Origin: Candidatus Caenarcanales bacterium
GTDB lineage: Bacteria > Cyanobacteriota > Vampirovibrionia > Caenarcaniphilales > Caenarcanaceae
Assembly: GCA_947489925.1 (NCBI GenBank)
Contig: CANLFK010000071.1
Span: forward strand, 1 to 11,088
Length of the DNA: 11,088 bases
Direction: 5' to 3'
In this document: in pieces, positions 1 to 7,156 of the stretch
Layout of the letters: every line of letters starts with the position of its first letter
Position numbering within the stretch: the first letter of the stretch is position 1
Notes under the pieces: model-generated
Told to the model about the DNA's origin: nothing
Databases searched by the model: none
Seen by the model: only the letters and a program-made list of their open reading frames with translations
Made by a program: the position numbers and the translations under genes

Positions 1-411
1 CGAGAAATCGCCATTCAGGATTTCCATTGTTGGAGTATTAGTTATATAAGGAGCTTTTGGTAAGCCTACGCTGATTTCAGCTCCATAAACGGTTGATTGA
101 GTACCAGGTTTGTCATTATCTTTGGGCGGATACCAAATATATAAATTTGTCCTACCTGGATTGCGTCCTATAACTTCCACTTGTTCAGGAGTAATCATTA
201 AGACATATGCAATACCCGGATTACTTAAAGCTATTCTTTCAGGTTTTTGCCTTAATTTAATTAAAGTTGATTGACCAACACTAACTTCAAGATTAGTTGA
301 AATTGGCACTGTTGTCCCGATAGAGTTTAAGCCCGCTTTAGCACTAAAACTTAAAGTACTAGCAAAAATGGCTAAACTAAATAAACTGATTGTGGTAAGT
401 TTTTTAAACAT
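1..411 (-). CDS. cpaC: Flp/Tad pilus secretin CpaC (RcpA), N-terminal part only
   Basis: The outer-membrane secretin of the Tad/Flp pilus forms the channel through which the pilus leaves the cell. Only 137 N-terminal codons are present; the gene runs off the left edge. Residues 1-26 look like a Sec signal peptide (MFKKL start, hydrophobic core, AKA before a likely cut at 26/27). Residues 42-95 match the pilus-secretin N-terminal domain (T2SS-T3SS_pil_N type): a VSVGQS start, a KLRQKPERIALSNPGIA segment and a VIGRNPGRTNLYIW end, the usual 'G-x-T-N-L' signature. The secretin pore domain lies outside the window. It follows cpaB by 36 bases on the same strand, the standard Tad gene order, and is probably co-transcribed. 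I see no good Shine-Dalgarno sequence; a GAGAG lies about 20 bases upstream. The family call rests on motifs plus the cpaB neighbour. Confidence 0.85.
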   Translation of the reverse strand, partial: MFKKLTTISLFSLAIFASTLSFSAKAGLNSIGTTVPISTNLEVSVGQSTLIKLRQKPERIALSNPGIAYVLMITPEQVEVIGRNPGRTNLYIWYPPKDNDKPGTQSTVYGAEISVGLPKAPYITNTPTMEILNGDFS

Positions 412-447
412 AATTTTAATTTTTAATTCTCTCACTTTTTTGACTAA

Positions 448-1284
448 TTAACCGCTTTTAGCCTCTTTTGTCATTAAAGTTCCACCGACTTCGGCTGTCA
501 ATTCAGACTCTTCTTGTTCAACTCCTCTCCAAGCTTGAAATAAACTTACTCGACTAGGTGGAGGTTCTTGATTTGCACCATCTAATAATTTAACCTCCCC
601 GCTATCTCTGTATTGTAATATTCGTTGGGCGTCTTCTGGTGCAACTGCCAAATTTACTAAAGTTTGTGGCCCTCCGCCAGTCTGAGCAGTAGCCGCAACA
701 CTATCATTTTTATTTACATCTAAAATTCTACCTCTCTTAGACAAAGACTGAGTGATACGATTTCCGCTGGCTGTTATAAAAACCCTAAAAACACTAACTT
801 CTTGCCCTTTTCGTAAAAATGAATCGGTAGCATCTTGTCCTTTTAATGCAATAGTAACTTCTCTTTCTCCTTCTTTGGGTGCAAGCTTTGTTTCAGGTAC
901 ACCAATATAATTACGCAAAATTGTTTGACCACCCAAAACATTTACCACCAAAGTTCCACCAATTAAACTTGGGTCAGCCGCATCAGTAAAAGCACCAGGT
1001 TCTACTGATCCAACTTTCACTTGTTTAACAGTAATGTCTTGAGGAGTCAATTCTTTGCCAAGTTTTAATTCGGTGGCGGCTACGATAACTGGTGTTGTGG
1101 CATTAGCGGCGGCTAGCTTTTTATTGTTTTCGCTAAACATATAAGCCATATATAAACCACAAGCTGCAACAACAAATACAATTGACGCTATCACTCCCAT
1201 GGCAGAGCCAGTTTTCATACCACCACCAGCACGAGTAGTACGAGTTGTAGCCCTTGAAGTTCTGCGTGTAGATCCAGATCCCAT
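448..1284 (-). CDS. cpaB: Flp pilus assembly protein CpaB (RcpC)
   Basis: CpaB/RcpC is an inner-membrane-anchored periplasmic protein of the Tad pilus machine, thought to work with the CpaC secretin. The 278-residue protein has an Arg/Thr-rich N-terminus (residues 5-22), one membrane segment (about 28-50), a SAF domain (about 64-127, with PVIVAATELKLGKELTPQDI and the GGQTILRNYIG end) and the RcpC/CpaB C-terminal domain (about 138-235, including EVTIALKGQDA and APEDAQRILQY). Length and domain order are normal for the family. The start is uncertain: ATG at 1284 is the longest choice, but Met23 (codon at 1218-1216), just before the membrane helix, would give a more typical N-terminus; neither has a clear Shine-Dalgarno sequence. 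It lies 139 bases downstream of atpA, behind a possible terminator, so it probably begins its own transcript with cpaC. Confidence 0.9.
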   Translation of the reverse strand: MGSGSTRRTSRATTRTTRAGGGMKTGSAMGVIASIVFVVAACGLYMAYMFSENNKKLAAANATTPVIVAATELKLGKELTPQDITVKQVKVGSVEPGAFTDAADPSLIGGTLVVNVLGGQTILRNYIGVPETKLAPKEGEREVTIALKGQDATDSFLRKGQEVSVFRVFITASGNRITQSLSKRGRILDVNKNDSVAATAQTGGGPQTLVNLAVAPEDAQRILQYRDSGEVKLLDGANQEPPPSRVSLFQAWRGVEQEESELTAEVGGTLMTKEAKSG

Positions 1285-1349
1285 TTTATTGTGAAAAAAC
1301 TAACTATAATAAAAATTCACTTTAAAAGAGGATAATTAACAATAAATTT

Positions 1350-1388
1350 AAAAAAACAGCCTTAAAGTAATATTAATTTTTTTTAAGG
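1350..1388 (-). terminator. Possible weak rho-independent terminator after atpA
   Basis: Read on the minus strand, CCTTAAA (1388-1382) can pair with TTTAAGG (1366-1360), a 7-bp stem with a 15-base loop. It is followed by CTG and a run of seven T (1356-1350). It lies just downstream of the atpA stop and upstream of cpaB, where a terminator would be expected. The stem is AT-rich and the loop long, so strength is doubtful. Confidence 0.4.
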
Positions 1389-1423
1389 GATAGTCCTAAT
1401 TTCAAAAATATACAGAAAGCTTT

Positions 1424-2953
1424 TTATTTTTGTGTTTTGATTAAACCTTCAATACAAGAATTCAATTCATTTTTTAATTTATTTTTTTCATCATCATTCA
1501 TAGCTAAACCTTTATTTAACTTATCAAATAGATCTGGTGATTGAGCTTTAAATTCAGTAATCCATTTTTGCTTAAACAAATTAATTGTCTTTTGATCACA
1601 ATCATCTAGTAAACCATTAATGCCAGCAAATAAATAAGAAACTTGAGCAGCTAATTCTAGAGGTGAATATTCTGGTTGCGTTAATAACCAAGTTAATCTT
1701 TGCCCTCTAATTAATTGTCTCTGTGAGGTTTTATCTAAATCTGAGGCAAATTGCGAAAAGGCTTTTAATTCTGTATATTGAGCCAAGTCTAATCTTAATT
1801 TACCAGATACTTGTTTAATAGCCTTAGTTTGAGCCGCACCACCTACCCGTGAAACTGAAATACCCACATTTATAGCTGGACGAATCCCGGAATTAAATAA
1901 GTCTGATTCTAAAAATATTTGACCATCTGTAATTGAAATAACATTAGTTGGAATATAAGCCGAAACATCTCCACCTTGGGTTTCAACAATTGGTAATGCT
2001 GTTATTGATCCACCACCTAATTCATCAGATAATTTTGCCGCTCTTTCTAAAAGACGAGAATGTAAATAAAACACATCGCCCGGATAAGCCTCACGACCGG
2101 GAGGACGACGCAATAATAAACTCATTGAACGATAAGCGACAGCATGCTTGCTTAAATCATCATAAACAATTAAAACATGCTTGCCGCTAAACATAAATTC
2201 TTCAGCAATAGCCACACCAGCAAAAGGAGCAATAAATTGTAAGGCTGGCTGATCAGTCGAAGCGGCAACAACAATAGTTGTATATTCCATAGCTCCTCTT
2301 TCTTCCAGCAATTTTAAAGTTTGTGAAACAGTAGCTTGTCTTTGACCAATAGCTACATAAATACAAAGTGGGCGATCGGCTAAATTTTGTTGATTTAAAA
2401 TTGTATCAATTGCAATACTAGTTTTACCTGTTTGTCGGTCGCCAATAATTAGCTCTCTTTGTCCTCTGCCAATTGGAATCATTGAATCAATAGCGACAAT
2501 TCCAGTTTGCATTGGTTCATGAACTGATTTTCTTTCAATAATACCGACTGCTTTTTGTTCAATTGGTCTAAATTTGTGAGAATTAATAGCTCCTTTGCCG
2601 TCTAGTGGCTCTCCTAAAGGATTAATAACACGACCAATTAAAGCGTCTCCAACTGGTACTGATGAAATTCGTCCAGTTGTTGTAACTTTACAGCCTTCTT
2701 TTATTTCTCGTCCTTCACCAAATAAAACAATACCGACCGACTCGCCGTCTAAGCTTAAAGCCATGCCAATTGTATTCTGTGGATCTTCAAACTGCACTAA
2801 TTCGCCAGACATAATATCTGAAAGACCATAAACATTAGCAACACCATCTCCGACCGAGATAACAGAACCAATATTTTTTTTGTTTATTTCTTGACCAAAG
2901 CTTTCGATTTGCTCTTTTATTAATAAAGTAATTTCTTCGGGTTTTAAAGCCAC
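1424..2953 (-). CDS. atpA: F-type ATP synthase subunit alpha
   Basis: The alpha subunit of the F1 catalytic head binds nucleotide at the non-catalytic sites and contributes to the alpha-beta interfaces of ATP synthase at the inner membrane. The 509-residue length is typical. Visible landmarks are the N-terminal beta-barrel region (about 26-95), Walker A GDRQTGKT (171-178), Walker B LIVYDD (261-266), the PPGREAYPGDVFYLHSR signature (284-300) and the arginine-finger segment SRVGGAAQ (368-375, Arg369). No key residue is missing. The start is GTG, in the conserved MALKPEEI context, with an AGGA core nine bases upstream. The gene is unusual in being isolated: neither delta (atpH) upstream nor gamma/beta (atpG, atpD) downstream is present, and the next gene downstream is cpaB. 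The other subunits must be encoded elsewhere. Confidence 0.98.
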   Translation of the reverse strand: MALKPEEITLLIKEQIESFGQEINKKNIGSVISVGDGVANVYGLSDIMSGELVQFEDPQNTIGMALSLDGESVGIVLFGEGREIKEGCKVTTTGRISSVPVGDALIGRVINPLGEPLDGKGAINSHKFRPIEQKAVGIIERKSVHEPMQTGIVAIDSMIPIGRGQRELIIGDRQTGKTSIAIDTILNQQNLADRPLCIYVAIGQRQATVSQTLKLLEERGAMEYTTIVVAASTDQPALQFIAPFAGVAIAEEFMFSGKHVLIVYDDLSKHAVAYRSMSLLLRRPPGREAYPGDVFYLHSRLLERAAKLSDELGGGSITALPIVETQGGDVSAYIPTNVISITDGQIFLESDLFNSGIRPAINVGISVSRVGGAAQTKAIKQVSGKLRLDLAQYTELKAFSQFASDLDKTSQRQLIRGQRLTWLLTQPEYSPLELAAQVSYLFAGINGLLDDCDQKTINLFKQKWITEFKAQSPDLFDKLNKGLAMNDDEKNKLKNELNSCIEGLIKTQK

Positions 2954-2966
2954 CTTATTTATTCCT
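2951..2966 (-). promoter_or_regulatory. Ribosome binding site and GTG start of atpA
   Basis: On the minus strand AGGA (2966-2963) lies nine bases before a GTG codon (2953-2951). This supports GTG as the real start, and the downstream residues agree with the usual AtpA N-terminus. It is one of only two convincing Shine-Dalgarno sites in the window. Confidence 0.6.
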
Positions 2967-3024
2967 GCTATTTTAATTAAAGTTTATTATTTATAAAAGA
3001 TATTATAGAAAATTTTTGGAAAAT

Positions 3025-3546
3025 TTATTTAAGACCAAAAAATTCTTTTAGACTATTAATCAAATTTAAAATATCTTTGGCGGAAAATAATAAATAATCA
3101 TTATTGTTCAGACCGCTAATAATCGGAATATCAGAGCTTTGATTAATTAACCACTGCAAAAGTTTTTTTCTTTCAGCAATTAATTGATCTTTTTCTGAAT
3201 AGGTAATTTTTGCCACTCTCATTAATTCACTAACTTGAATGTCTGCTGGAAGATCGCTTAAAGCTTGGTCTTCTGATTCTTCGGTATTAGTATTATTTTT
3301 CCATTCAGATTCTAAAACCACTGAGCTAACTTCATTTTCGGTTTGAATGTGTAAATTAAAAGTTGTAAAATATTCATCTAAGCCAATAATCTGCCCAGAC
3401 GATAATTTATCTCTGATTTGCAAAATTTCTTCTTCTAAAAAATGTTCAATTTGTTCTAAAGCTTCTTTTTCCTCAAAATTATCAAGCTGATAAGGAGAAA
3501 GTGATTTGACGATTAAAACTGGCTGATCTAACAATTCGATTTTCAT
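3025..3546 (-). CDS. Hypothetical acidic protein upstream of atpA
   Basis: I do not recognise this 173-residue protein. It has no signal peptide and no clear membrane segment, so it is probably cytoplasmic. The middle is strongly acidic (about residues 84-102, Glu/Asp/Asn-rich and likely disordered). It is flanked by an N-terminal region with a Glu-rich helix (about 24-50) and a C-terminal region containing a basic helix (SEKDQLIAERKKLLQWLINQ) and a hydrophobic end (LNLINSLKEFFGLK). It ends 71 bases before atpA on the same strand, the position and approximate size of atpH (delta) in standard operons. However, it shows none of the delta-subunit pattern I would expect, such as the C-terminal VTSAVPL-type stretch, so I do not call it AtpH. 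No Shine-Dalgarno sequence is visible; a TACAAT box lies ten bases before the ATG. Confidence 0.75.
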   Translation of the reverse strand: MKIELLDQPVLIVKSLSPYQLDNFEEKEALEQIEHFLEEEILQIRDKLSSGQIIGLDEYFTTFNLHIQTENEVSSVVLESEWKNNTNTEESEDQALSDLPADIQVSELMRVAKITYSEKDQLIAERKKLLQWLINQSSDIPIISGLNNNDYLLFSAKDILNLINSLKEFFGLK

Positions 3547-3556
3547 AATCTTATAG

Positions 3557-3562
3557 ATTGTA
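3557..3562 (-). promoter_or_regulatory. Possible -10 box for the 3025-3546 gene
   Basis: TACAAT on the minus strand lies ten bases before the ATG at 3546, in the 134-base gap between two divergent genes. No matching -35 box is seen. If real, transcription would start only a few bases before the ATG, giving an almost leaderless message, in keeping with the missing Shine-Dalgarno sequence. The rest of the gap is AT-rich without further clear signals. Confidence 0.25.
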
Positions 3563-3680
3563 CCTGACTACAATAAAAAAATAAAGAATCTCAAGAATTT
3601 AGAATTTAAACCTTTGTGTCTACGCAGTTTAAAAAAATAATTTAAAATAAACTCACAAAAATCAATTAAGAAAAAATATA

Positions 3681-4064
3681 ATGCCAATTTTACAAATTCA
3701 TTTGCCTAAATCTTTAGAAAATAAAATAGACAAAAAACAAATTGCTTCAGCTTTAAGCTCTTCACTCACCGAAACTATTAAAAGCAAAATAGAAGATACT
3801 AAAATCTATTTTCATTTCATTGAAGAAAATAATATCTTTTTAGCAAATACTTGTCTGGCTGAATCAATTGAAAAAGCTTTTACTGTTTTGCAGGTTTTCA
3901 TTCTGGAAGGGCGAAATATTGAACAAAAAAGAAATTTGGTTAAGTCTTTTACTGAACACTTAGAAAAATTATTGAATTTAAATGGAAAAGAAATAAAAAT
4001 TATAATTTCAGATATGAAATCTTCAGACTATGCTATTAACGGCTGTTTAATTCAGGATAAATAA
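3681..4064 (+). CDS. Tautomerase-superfamily protein, CHMI-like
   Basis: The 127-residue protein resembles 5-carboxymethyl-2-hydroxymuconate isomerase (CHMI), a member of the tautomerase superfamily in which Pro1, exposed after Met removal, acts as the acid-base residue. Pro2 of the translation (MPILQIHLP) is in the right place. Two beta-alpha-beta halves are visible. The first is residues 2-50; the second is about 68-112 and starts LQVFILEGRNIEQKRNLV, matching the 'EGRS-x-EQKR' signature of the family. The second half has no N-terminal proline, as expected for a single-chain CHMI-like protein. No aromatic-degradation genes are nearby, so the substrate is unknown and a different or secondary activity is possible. 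It is divergent from the 3025-3546 gene and converges on the next gene with only three bases between the stop codons. No Shine-Dalgarno sequence is clear. Confidence 0.75.
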   Translation: MPILQIHLPKSLENKIDKKQIASALSSSLTETIKSKIEDTKIYFHFIEENNIFLANTCLAESIEKAFTVLQVFILEGRNIEQKRNLVKSFTEHLEKLLNLNGKEIKIIISDMKSSDYAINGCLIQDK

Positions 4065-4067
4065 TAA

Positions 4068-4751
4068 TTATAAGCTGGATTCTTTGAGCAAATTTAGCCA
4101 TTTAGTTTTCTCTTTTTTAGTTAATTCAGCCTTTTTTGAATAAGTTAAAAGATATAAAGTTTTAGTCTTATTTTTAGCTTGAACAAATACAGCTCTGGTT
4201 AAGGCATTTTCAATTATTGTATTATCTTTCGGGTTTAAAATTTTAGCTTCATACACAGCTTCTTTTTCAGATTCATTAAATATTTGACCAATGATTTTCA
4301 TGTCTTTGCTTGAAATAAAACTATGAGCATATTCGCCAGCATTCAAGACATTGTCGCCATTTATAGATGTTTCGGTTATTAATTCTTTCCAATTATTTAT
4401 ATTATCGCCATTTACTATATGCTCAACAACATTTATGCGTGAATTATTAAGTGGATAATTATTAGACCAAGCGGCATTCCAAGGTCTTTCGTCAAATTTA
4501 ATTTTATGCCAAACTTTAGAAGTAATTTGCTGAGGTTTTTCATCTAATGCGACAAGAGAGCAGAATTTTTTTCCATTAATCTGCAAAATCATGACACACT
4601 TTGAATTATCATTATTTGTATTAAGCGGAACAATTTTTCCTGTCTTTATAAGCTCTGAAATTTGATTTGTGCTTATTTGCTCACTGAAACTGCTTAAAGA
4701 GAATAAATTAACAATTAAAAAAACTAAAATTATTTTGGGTAGCTTTGGCAT
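4068..4751 (-). CDS. Hypothetical secreted protein
   Basis: The 227-residue protein begins with a good Sec signal peptide (MPKLPKII, hydrophobic stretch 7-20, likely cut after SFS at about 23). It has no lipobox and no further membrane segment, so it should be periplasmic or exported. The mature part contains two cysteines (Cys52, Cys64) that could form a disulfide. A segment near residues 108-130 (VVEHIVNGDNINNWKELIT) resembles the 'E-x-W-x-E-L/M-x-T' region I recall from several unnamed secreted proteins, but I cannot name a family. The C-terminal third is Lys-rich and beta/alpha mixed. It is followed upstream on the same strand, after 84 bases, by the lipoprotein gene at 4836-5696, so the two may form an envelope gene pair. 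The start codon is the first ATG before the signal peptide. Confidence 0.8.
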   Translation of the reverse strand: MPKLPKIILVFLIVNLFSLSSFSEQISTNQISELIKTGKIVPLNTNNDNSKCVMILQINGKKFCSLVALDEKPQQITSKVWHKIKFDERPWNAAWSNNYPLNNSRINVVEHIVNGDNINNWKELITETSINGDNVLNAGEYAHSFISSKDMKIIGQIFNESEKEAVYEAKILNPKDNTIIENALTRAVFVQAKNKTKTLYLLTYSKKAELTKKEKTKWLNLLKESSL

Positions 4752-4835
4752 TATTTATGAATTAACTGGAATTATTATTTACAAAATTTTACTTTAGTGC
4801 AGTTTATTTAACACAGTTTTAAAATTTGCAAAAAT

Positions 4836-5696
4836 TTAATTTAATTCGAAAGTAATTTTTCTTTTTAAAGGGAATTGGTCATTATCAGCCAGCTTATGAA
4901 ATGTTAAATTGTCTAAAACCATAATTCCATTAATAGGCATTTGATTAATTTTAAAGCTCTGTTTAAATCTTGGAACAATCATTTTAATAATAGATAAAGT
5001 ATTTTTTTCGGTTTGGGTTTGATTTGTTATTGCCTCAGAAGCAGTATTAAGATCTTTTTCGGTCATAACATTTATAGTTAAAATATTGTCTTTTTTATTA
5101 ATATCTATTCCAGAACCTCCATTAAAGGACATTCCTGAAATTTTTGCATAAGTCGAACAATTAGGAAAAATAATTAAAGGTTCACCCGTCTCAGAGACCC
5201 ATTTCCCAACATACTCTTTATAATCTGGATTAGCCGAACAATGATTCTCTTTTTTGCCGATTAATAAACCTTGTGCTTCAATATATTTTAGATTCAGTTC
5301 TGGTACTTTTGCCAATTCAGCTTTGCTATGTGCAGTAAATTCAACTTCTATGGTTGGATCAAACTCATTCCAAGATTTTTTGTAAAATATTTCATCATTT
5401 ATCAGCATAGACATTTTTCCGCTTGATGAGTCTAAGTACGGATTTTGCTGAATCTTAAATTGTTTTTGAAAAGGCCCAAGCCCAATTTTGAAGCCATCAT
5501 TTGTTGTAGTTATAATTCCTCCCGCTTTGAATCCTTTGCCCTCAAAACCCCCTGTTCCTCTTGGAGAGACTGTTAAAGTATTCCCAGCTTGAGAAATCCA
5601 GACGCCACTATAAATTAAATGAGATTGAGGCAAAGGCTGCACCGAACAACCACTCAGGAAAAGCAATATAATACTAATTATTCCGAAGAAGTACAT
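4836..5696 (-). CDS. Predicted lipoprotein with two related domains
   Basis: The 286-residue protein starts with a hydrophobic segment ending in the lipobox LSGC (residues 14-17), so Cys17 should be lipidated and the protein anchored to a membrane facing the periplasm. The signal has no Lys or Arg before the hydrophobic core (MYFFG), which is odd; an in-frame TGA directly before the ATG rules out an upstream start. The mature protein seems to be a tandem duplication. Residues 29-107 (SGVWISQAGNTLTVSP, then a Gly-rich turn, GPFQKQFKIQQNP and MLINDEIFYK) parallel residues 162-270 (VGKWVSETGEPLIIFP, a Gly-rich turn, PRFKQSFKINQMP and MVLDNLTFHKL). Function is unknown; the fold may be a beta-rich lipocalin-like or binding domain, but this is a guess. 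It may be transcribed with the downstream secreted protein gene. Confidence 0.8.
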   Translation of the reverse strand: MYFFGIISIILLFLSGCSVQPLPQSHLIYSGVWISQAGNTLTVSPRGTGGFEGKGFKAGGIITTTNDGFKIGLGPFQKQFKIQQNPYLDSSSGKMSMLINDEIFYKKSWNEFDPTIEVEFTAHSKAELAKVPELNLKYIEAQGLLIGKKENHCSANPDYKEYVGKWVSETGEPLIIFPNCSTYAKISGMSFNGGSGIDINKKDNILTINVMTEKDLNTASEAITNQTQTEKNTLSIIKMIVPRFKQSFKINQMPINGIMVLDNLTFHKLADNDQFPLKRKITFELN

Positions 5697-5801
5697 TCAA
5701 AGTAAATAAACATAAACCTATTCAAAGAATTAACCCACTTAGCAAGCAGTAAAGATCAGCTATTTGAGCTAGAAATAATAGTGGTTTTATGTTAGTTTAG
5801 G

Positions 5802-5829
5802 TTGTACATTGGTAAGAAATTCTTAAAAT
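5802..5829 (+). promoter_or_regulatory. Candidate promoter for the FHA-RDD gene
   Basis: TTGTAC (5802-5807) and TAAAAT (5824-5829) are separated by 16 bases, a sigma-70-like pair ending 18 bases before the ATG at 5848. The 151-base gap between the divergent lipoprotein and FHA-RDD genes holds no other clear signal. Confidence 0.4.
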
Positions 5830-5847
5830 AAATTAATAAAACACAAA

Positions 5848-6693
5848 ATGCCAAAATTAATATTAGCTAATGGACAGGCTTTAGACATTGTTATTGATAG
5901 TTATAATCCTAATATTACCTTAGGGAGAGCTAATTGCGAGCTAAATCTTTCAGATGTCAGTGTTTCTAGCAAGCATGCCCAAATTACTCGTTCTGCCGAT
6001 GGAAAACTTTGCCTAAGCGATTTGGGAAGCACTAATGGCACTTTTATTAATGGCTCTCAGTTAAAACCTCAAAATCATTATAGTTTGCAAGATGGCGATG
6101 AAATTCAATTTGGCGGTATTAGCACTACCTATAGCGAAAACTCAGACCAAAATAATAATAATTACCTTCCACAGCAGACTTCAAATAGTCAAGTTGTACA
6201 CAAAAATTATGAAAAAGCTGGTCATGCACCCGAAAGATATAGTTCAAATAGTTTAAAAAATGCTGAATATGCTGGCTTTTGGATAAGATTTGGGGCATCT
6301 TTCATTGATGGTCTTATCGTAAGTGCTGGTTCTTGGATATTAATTATAATAGTCTCAGTACTAACTCATAGCAGTTTAAACAAAGAATTTTTTACAAGTC
6401 CCGCTTATAACTTGACTAATCTTATTAATATGGTTTTAGGTTGGTTGTATTATGCTTTACAAGAAAGCTCACCAGCACAAGCGACACCTGGAAAAATGGT
6501 TTTTGGTTTAAAAGTAACCGATATGAAGGGAGACAAGATTTCTTTTCTGCGAGCTACTGGAAGATATTGGGGCAAAATAATTTCATCTTTCATACTATTA
6601 ATTGGTTATATAATGGCGGCTTTCACTTCCAGAAAACAAGCTTTGCACGATAAAATGGCTGGCTGTTTGGTTGTCAAAGCACCTCGTTATTAA
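5848..6693 (+). CDS. FHA-RDD fusion membrane protein
   Basis: The 281-residue protein joins a cytoplasmic phosphothreonine-binding FHA domain to an RDD membrane domain. The FHA domain (about residues 22-95) shows the expected conserved set: Gly26-Arg27, Ser41-Lys-His43, and GSTNGT at 60-65 followed by Asn68-Gly69. A Gln/Asn/Ser-rich linker (about 96-140) leads into the RDD domain (about 141-278) with Arg147, Asp154, a TPGKMVFGLKV motif and a HDKMAG end; three hydrophobic segments are visible (about 153-173, 188-205, 248-263). FHA domains read Ser/Thr-kinase signals, and RDD domains are found in transporters and unassigned membrane proteins. A role as a phospho-regulated membrane adaptor or transporter is inference; no kinase gene is in the window. 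It is 76 bases upstream of the TMEM14 gene on the same strand. No Shine-Dalgarno sequence is seen. Confidence 0.9.
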   Translation: MPKLILANGQALDIVIDSYNPNITLGRANCELNLSDVSVSSKHAQITRSADGKLCLSDLGSTNGTFINGSQLKPQNHYSLQDGDEIQFGGISTTYSENSDQNNNNYLPQQTSNSQVVHKNYEKAGHAPERYSSNSLKNAEYAGFWIRFGASFIDGLIVSAGSWILIIIVSVLTHSSLNKEFFTSPAYNLTNLINMVLGWLYYALQESSPAQATPGKMVFGLKVTDMKGDKISFLRATGRYWGKIISSFILLIGYIMAAFTSRKQALHDKMAGCLVVKAPRY

Positions 6694-6721
6694 TTTCAGA
6701 CTAAATTTTTATTTTTAGCTT

Positions 6722-6727
6722 TATAAT
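6722..6727 (+). promoter_or_regulatory. Possible -10 box before the TMEM14-family gene
   Basis: A perfect TATAAT lies 42 bases before the ATG at 6770. No recognisable -35 box is found 16-18 bases upstream, so the TMEM14-glycosyltransferase pair may or may not have its own promoter apart from the FHA-RDD gene. Confidence 0.3.
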
Positions 6728-6769
6728 AAAATAAATTCAGCTCTCAAGGATAAAATAAACCAAACTTTT

Positions 6770-7156
6770 ATGGAAACTAAAAATAAAGAATTAACTTTAA
6801 GTAAAAAAATTGGTTTATATAATTTGGTTTTTGGGGCAGTTGTTATGCTGGGTGGTCTAATTGGTTATTTTACCGCTAAAAGTGTGCCTTCATTATTGGC
6901 GGGTGTAACTTTCGGTCATTTATTAATTCTTGGCTTTTGGGGAACTGGCTTTAATGATAAAACTCAATCCGAAAGAAAATGGGGTTTTTATCTGGCAGCC
7001 ATTGTTTCGATTATTTTATTAATATTTTTTATTATACGCTTCATGAAAACAGGGAAAGCCATGCCAGCATTTATTATTATCCCGATGGCTGCAGTTAGTA
7101 TTTTCTTAAATAGTTATCGCTTGCATTTATTTTCGCTTATTAATAAAAATAATTAA
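6770..7156 (+). CDS. TMEM14-family small membrane protein
   Basis: The 128-residue protein is mostly hydrophobic, with four likely membrane helices (about residues 14-34, 40-58, 71-90, 98-115). It matches the TMEM14 (UPF0136/Tmemb_14) pattern: an aromatic-rich first helix followed by GGLIGYFTAKSVPSLLAG, and the later FMKTGKAMPAF segment that corresponds to 'M-x-S-x-K-x-M-P-A-G'. Eukaryotic and plant members are linked to fatty-acid or haem-precursor movement; bacterial members are largely uncharacterised, so transport here is inference. The loop with Glu/Arg/Lys between helices two and three (FNDKTQSERK) is longer than in the short relatives I recall. Its stop codon shares one base with the ATG of the next gene (TAATG at 7154-7158), implying translational coupling to the glycosyltransferase. 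Confidence 0.75.
   Translation: METKNKELTLSKKIGLYNLVFGAVVMLGGLIGYFTAKSVPSLLAGVTFGHLLILGFWGTGFNDKTQSERKWGFYLAAIVSIILLIFFIIRFMKTGKAMPAFIIIPMAAVSIFLNSYRLHLFSLINKNN

Noticed and set aside
1948..2831. Plus-strand open frames inside atpA
   Set aside because: They lie antisense to a well-conserved gene and have no recognisable domains; they are shadows.
2995..3024. AT-only inverted repeat (AAATTTT/AAAATTT) and TATAAT before atpA as terminator plus promoter
   Set aside because: The stem has no GC pairs, the loop is three bases, and no -35 box fits the TATAAT at 3002-3007; in such AT-rich DNA this is likely by chance.
3025..3546. Annotation as ATP synthase delta subunit (atpH)
   Set aside because: Position and length fit, but no delta-subunit sequence pattern is visible, so context alone is not enough.
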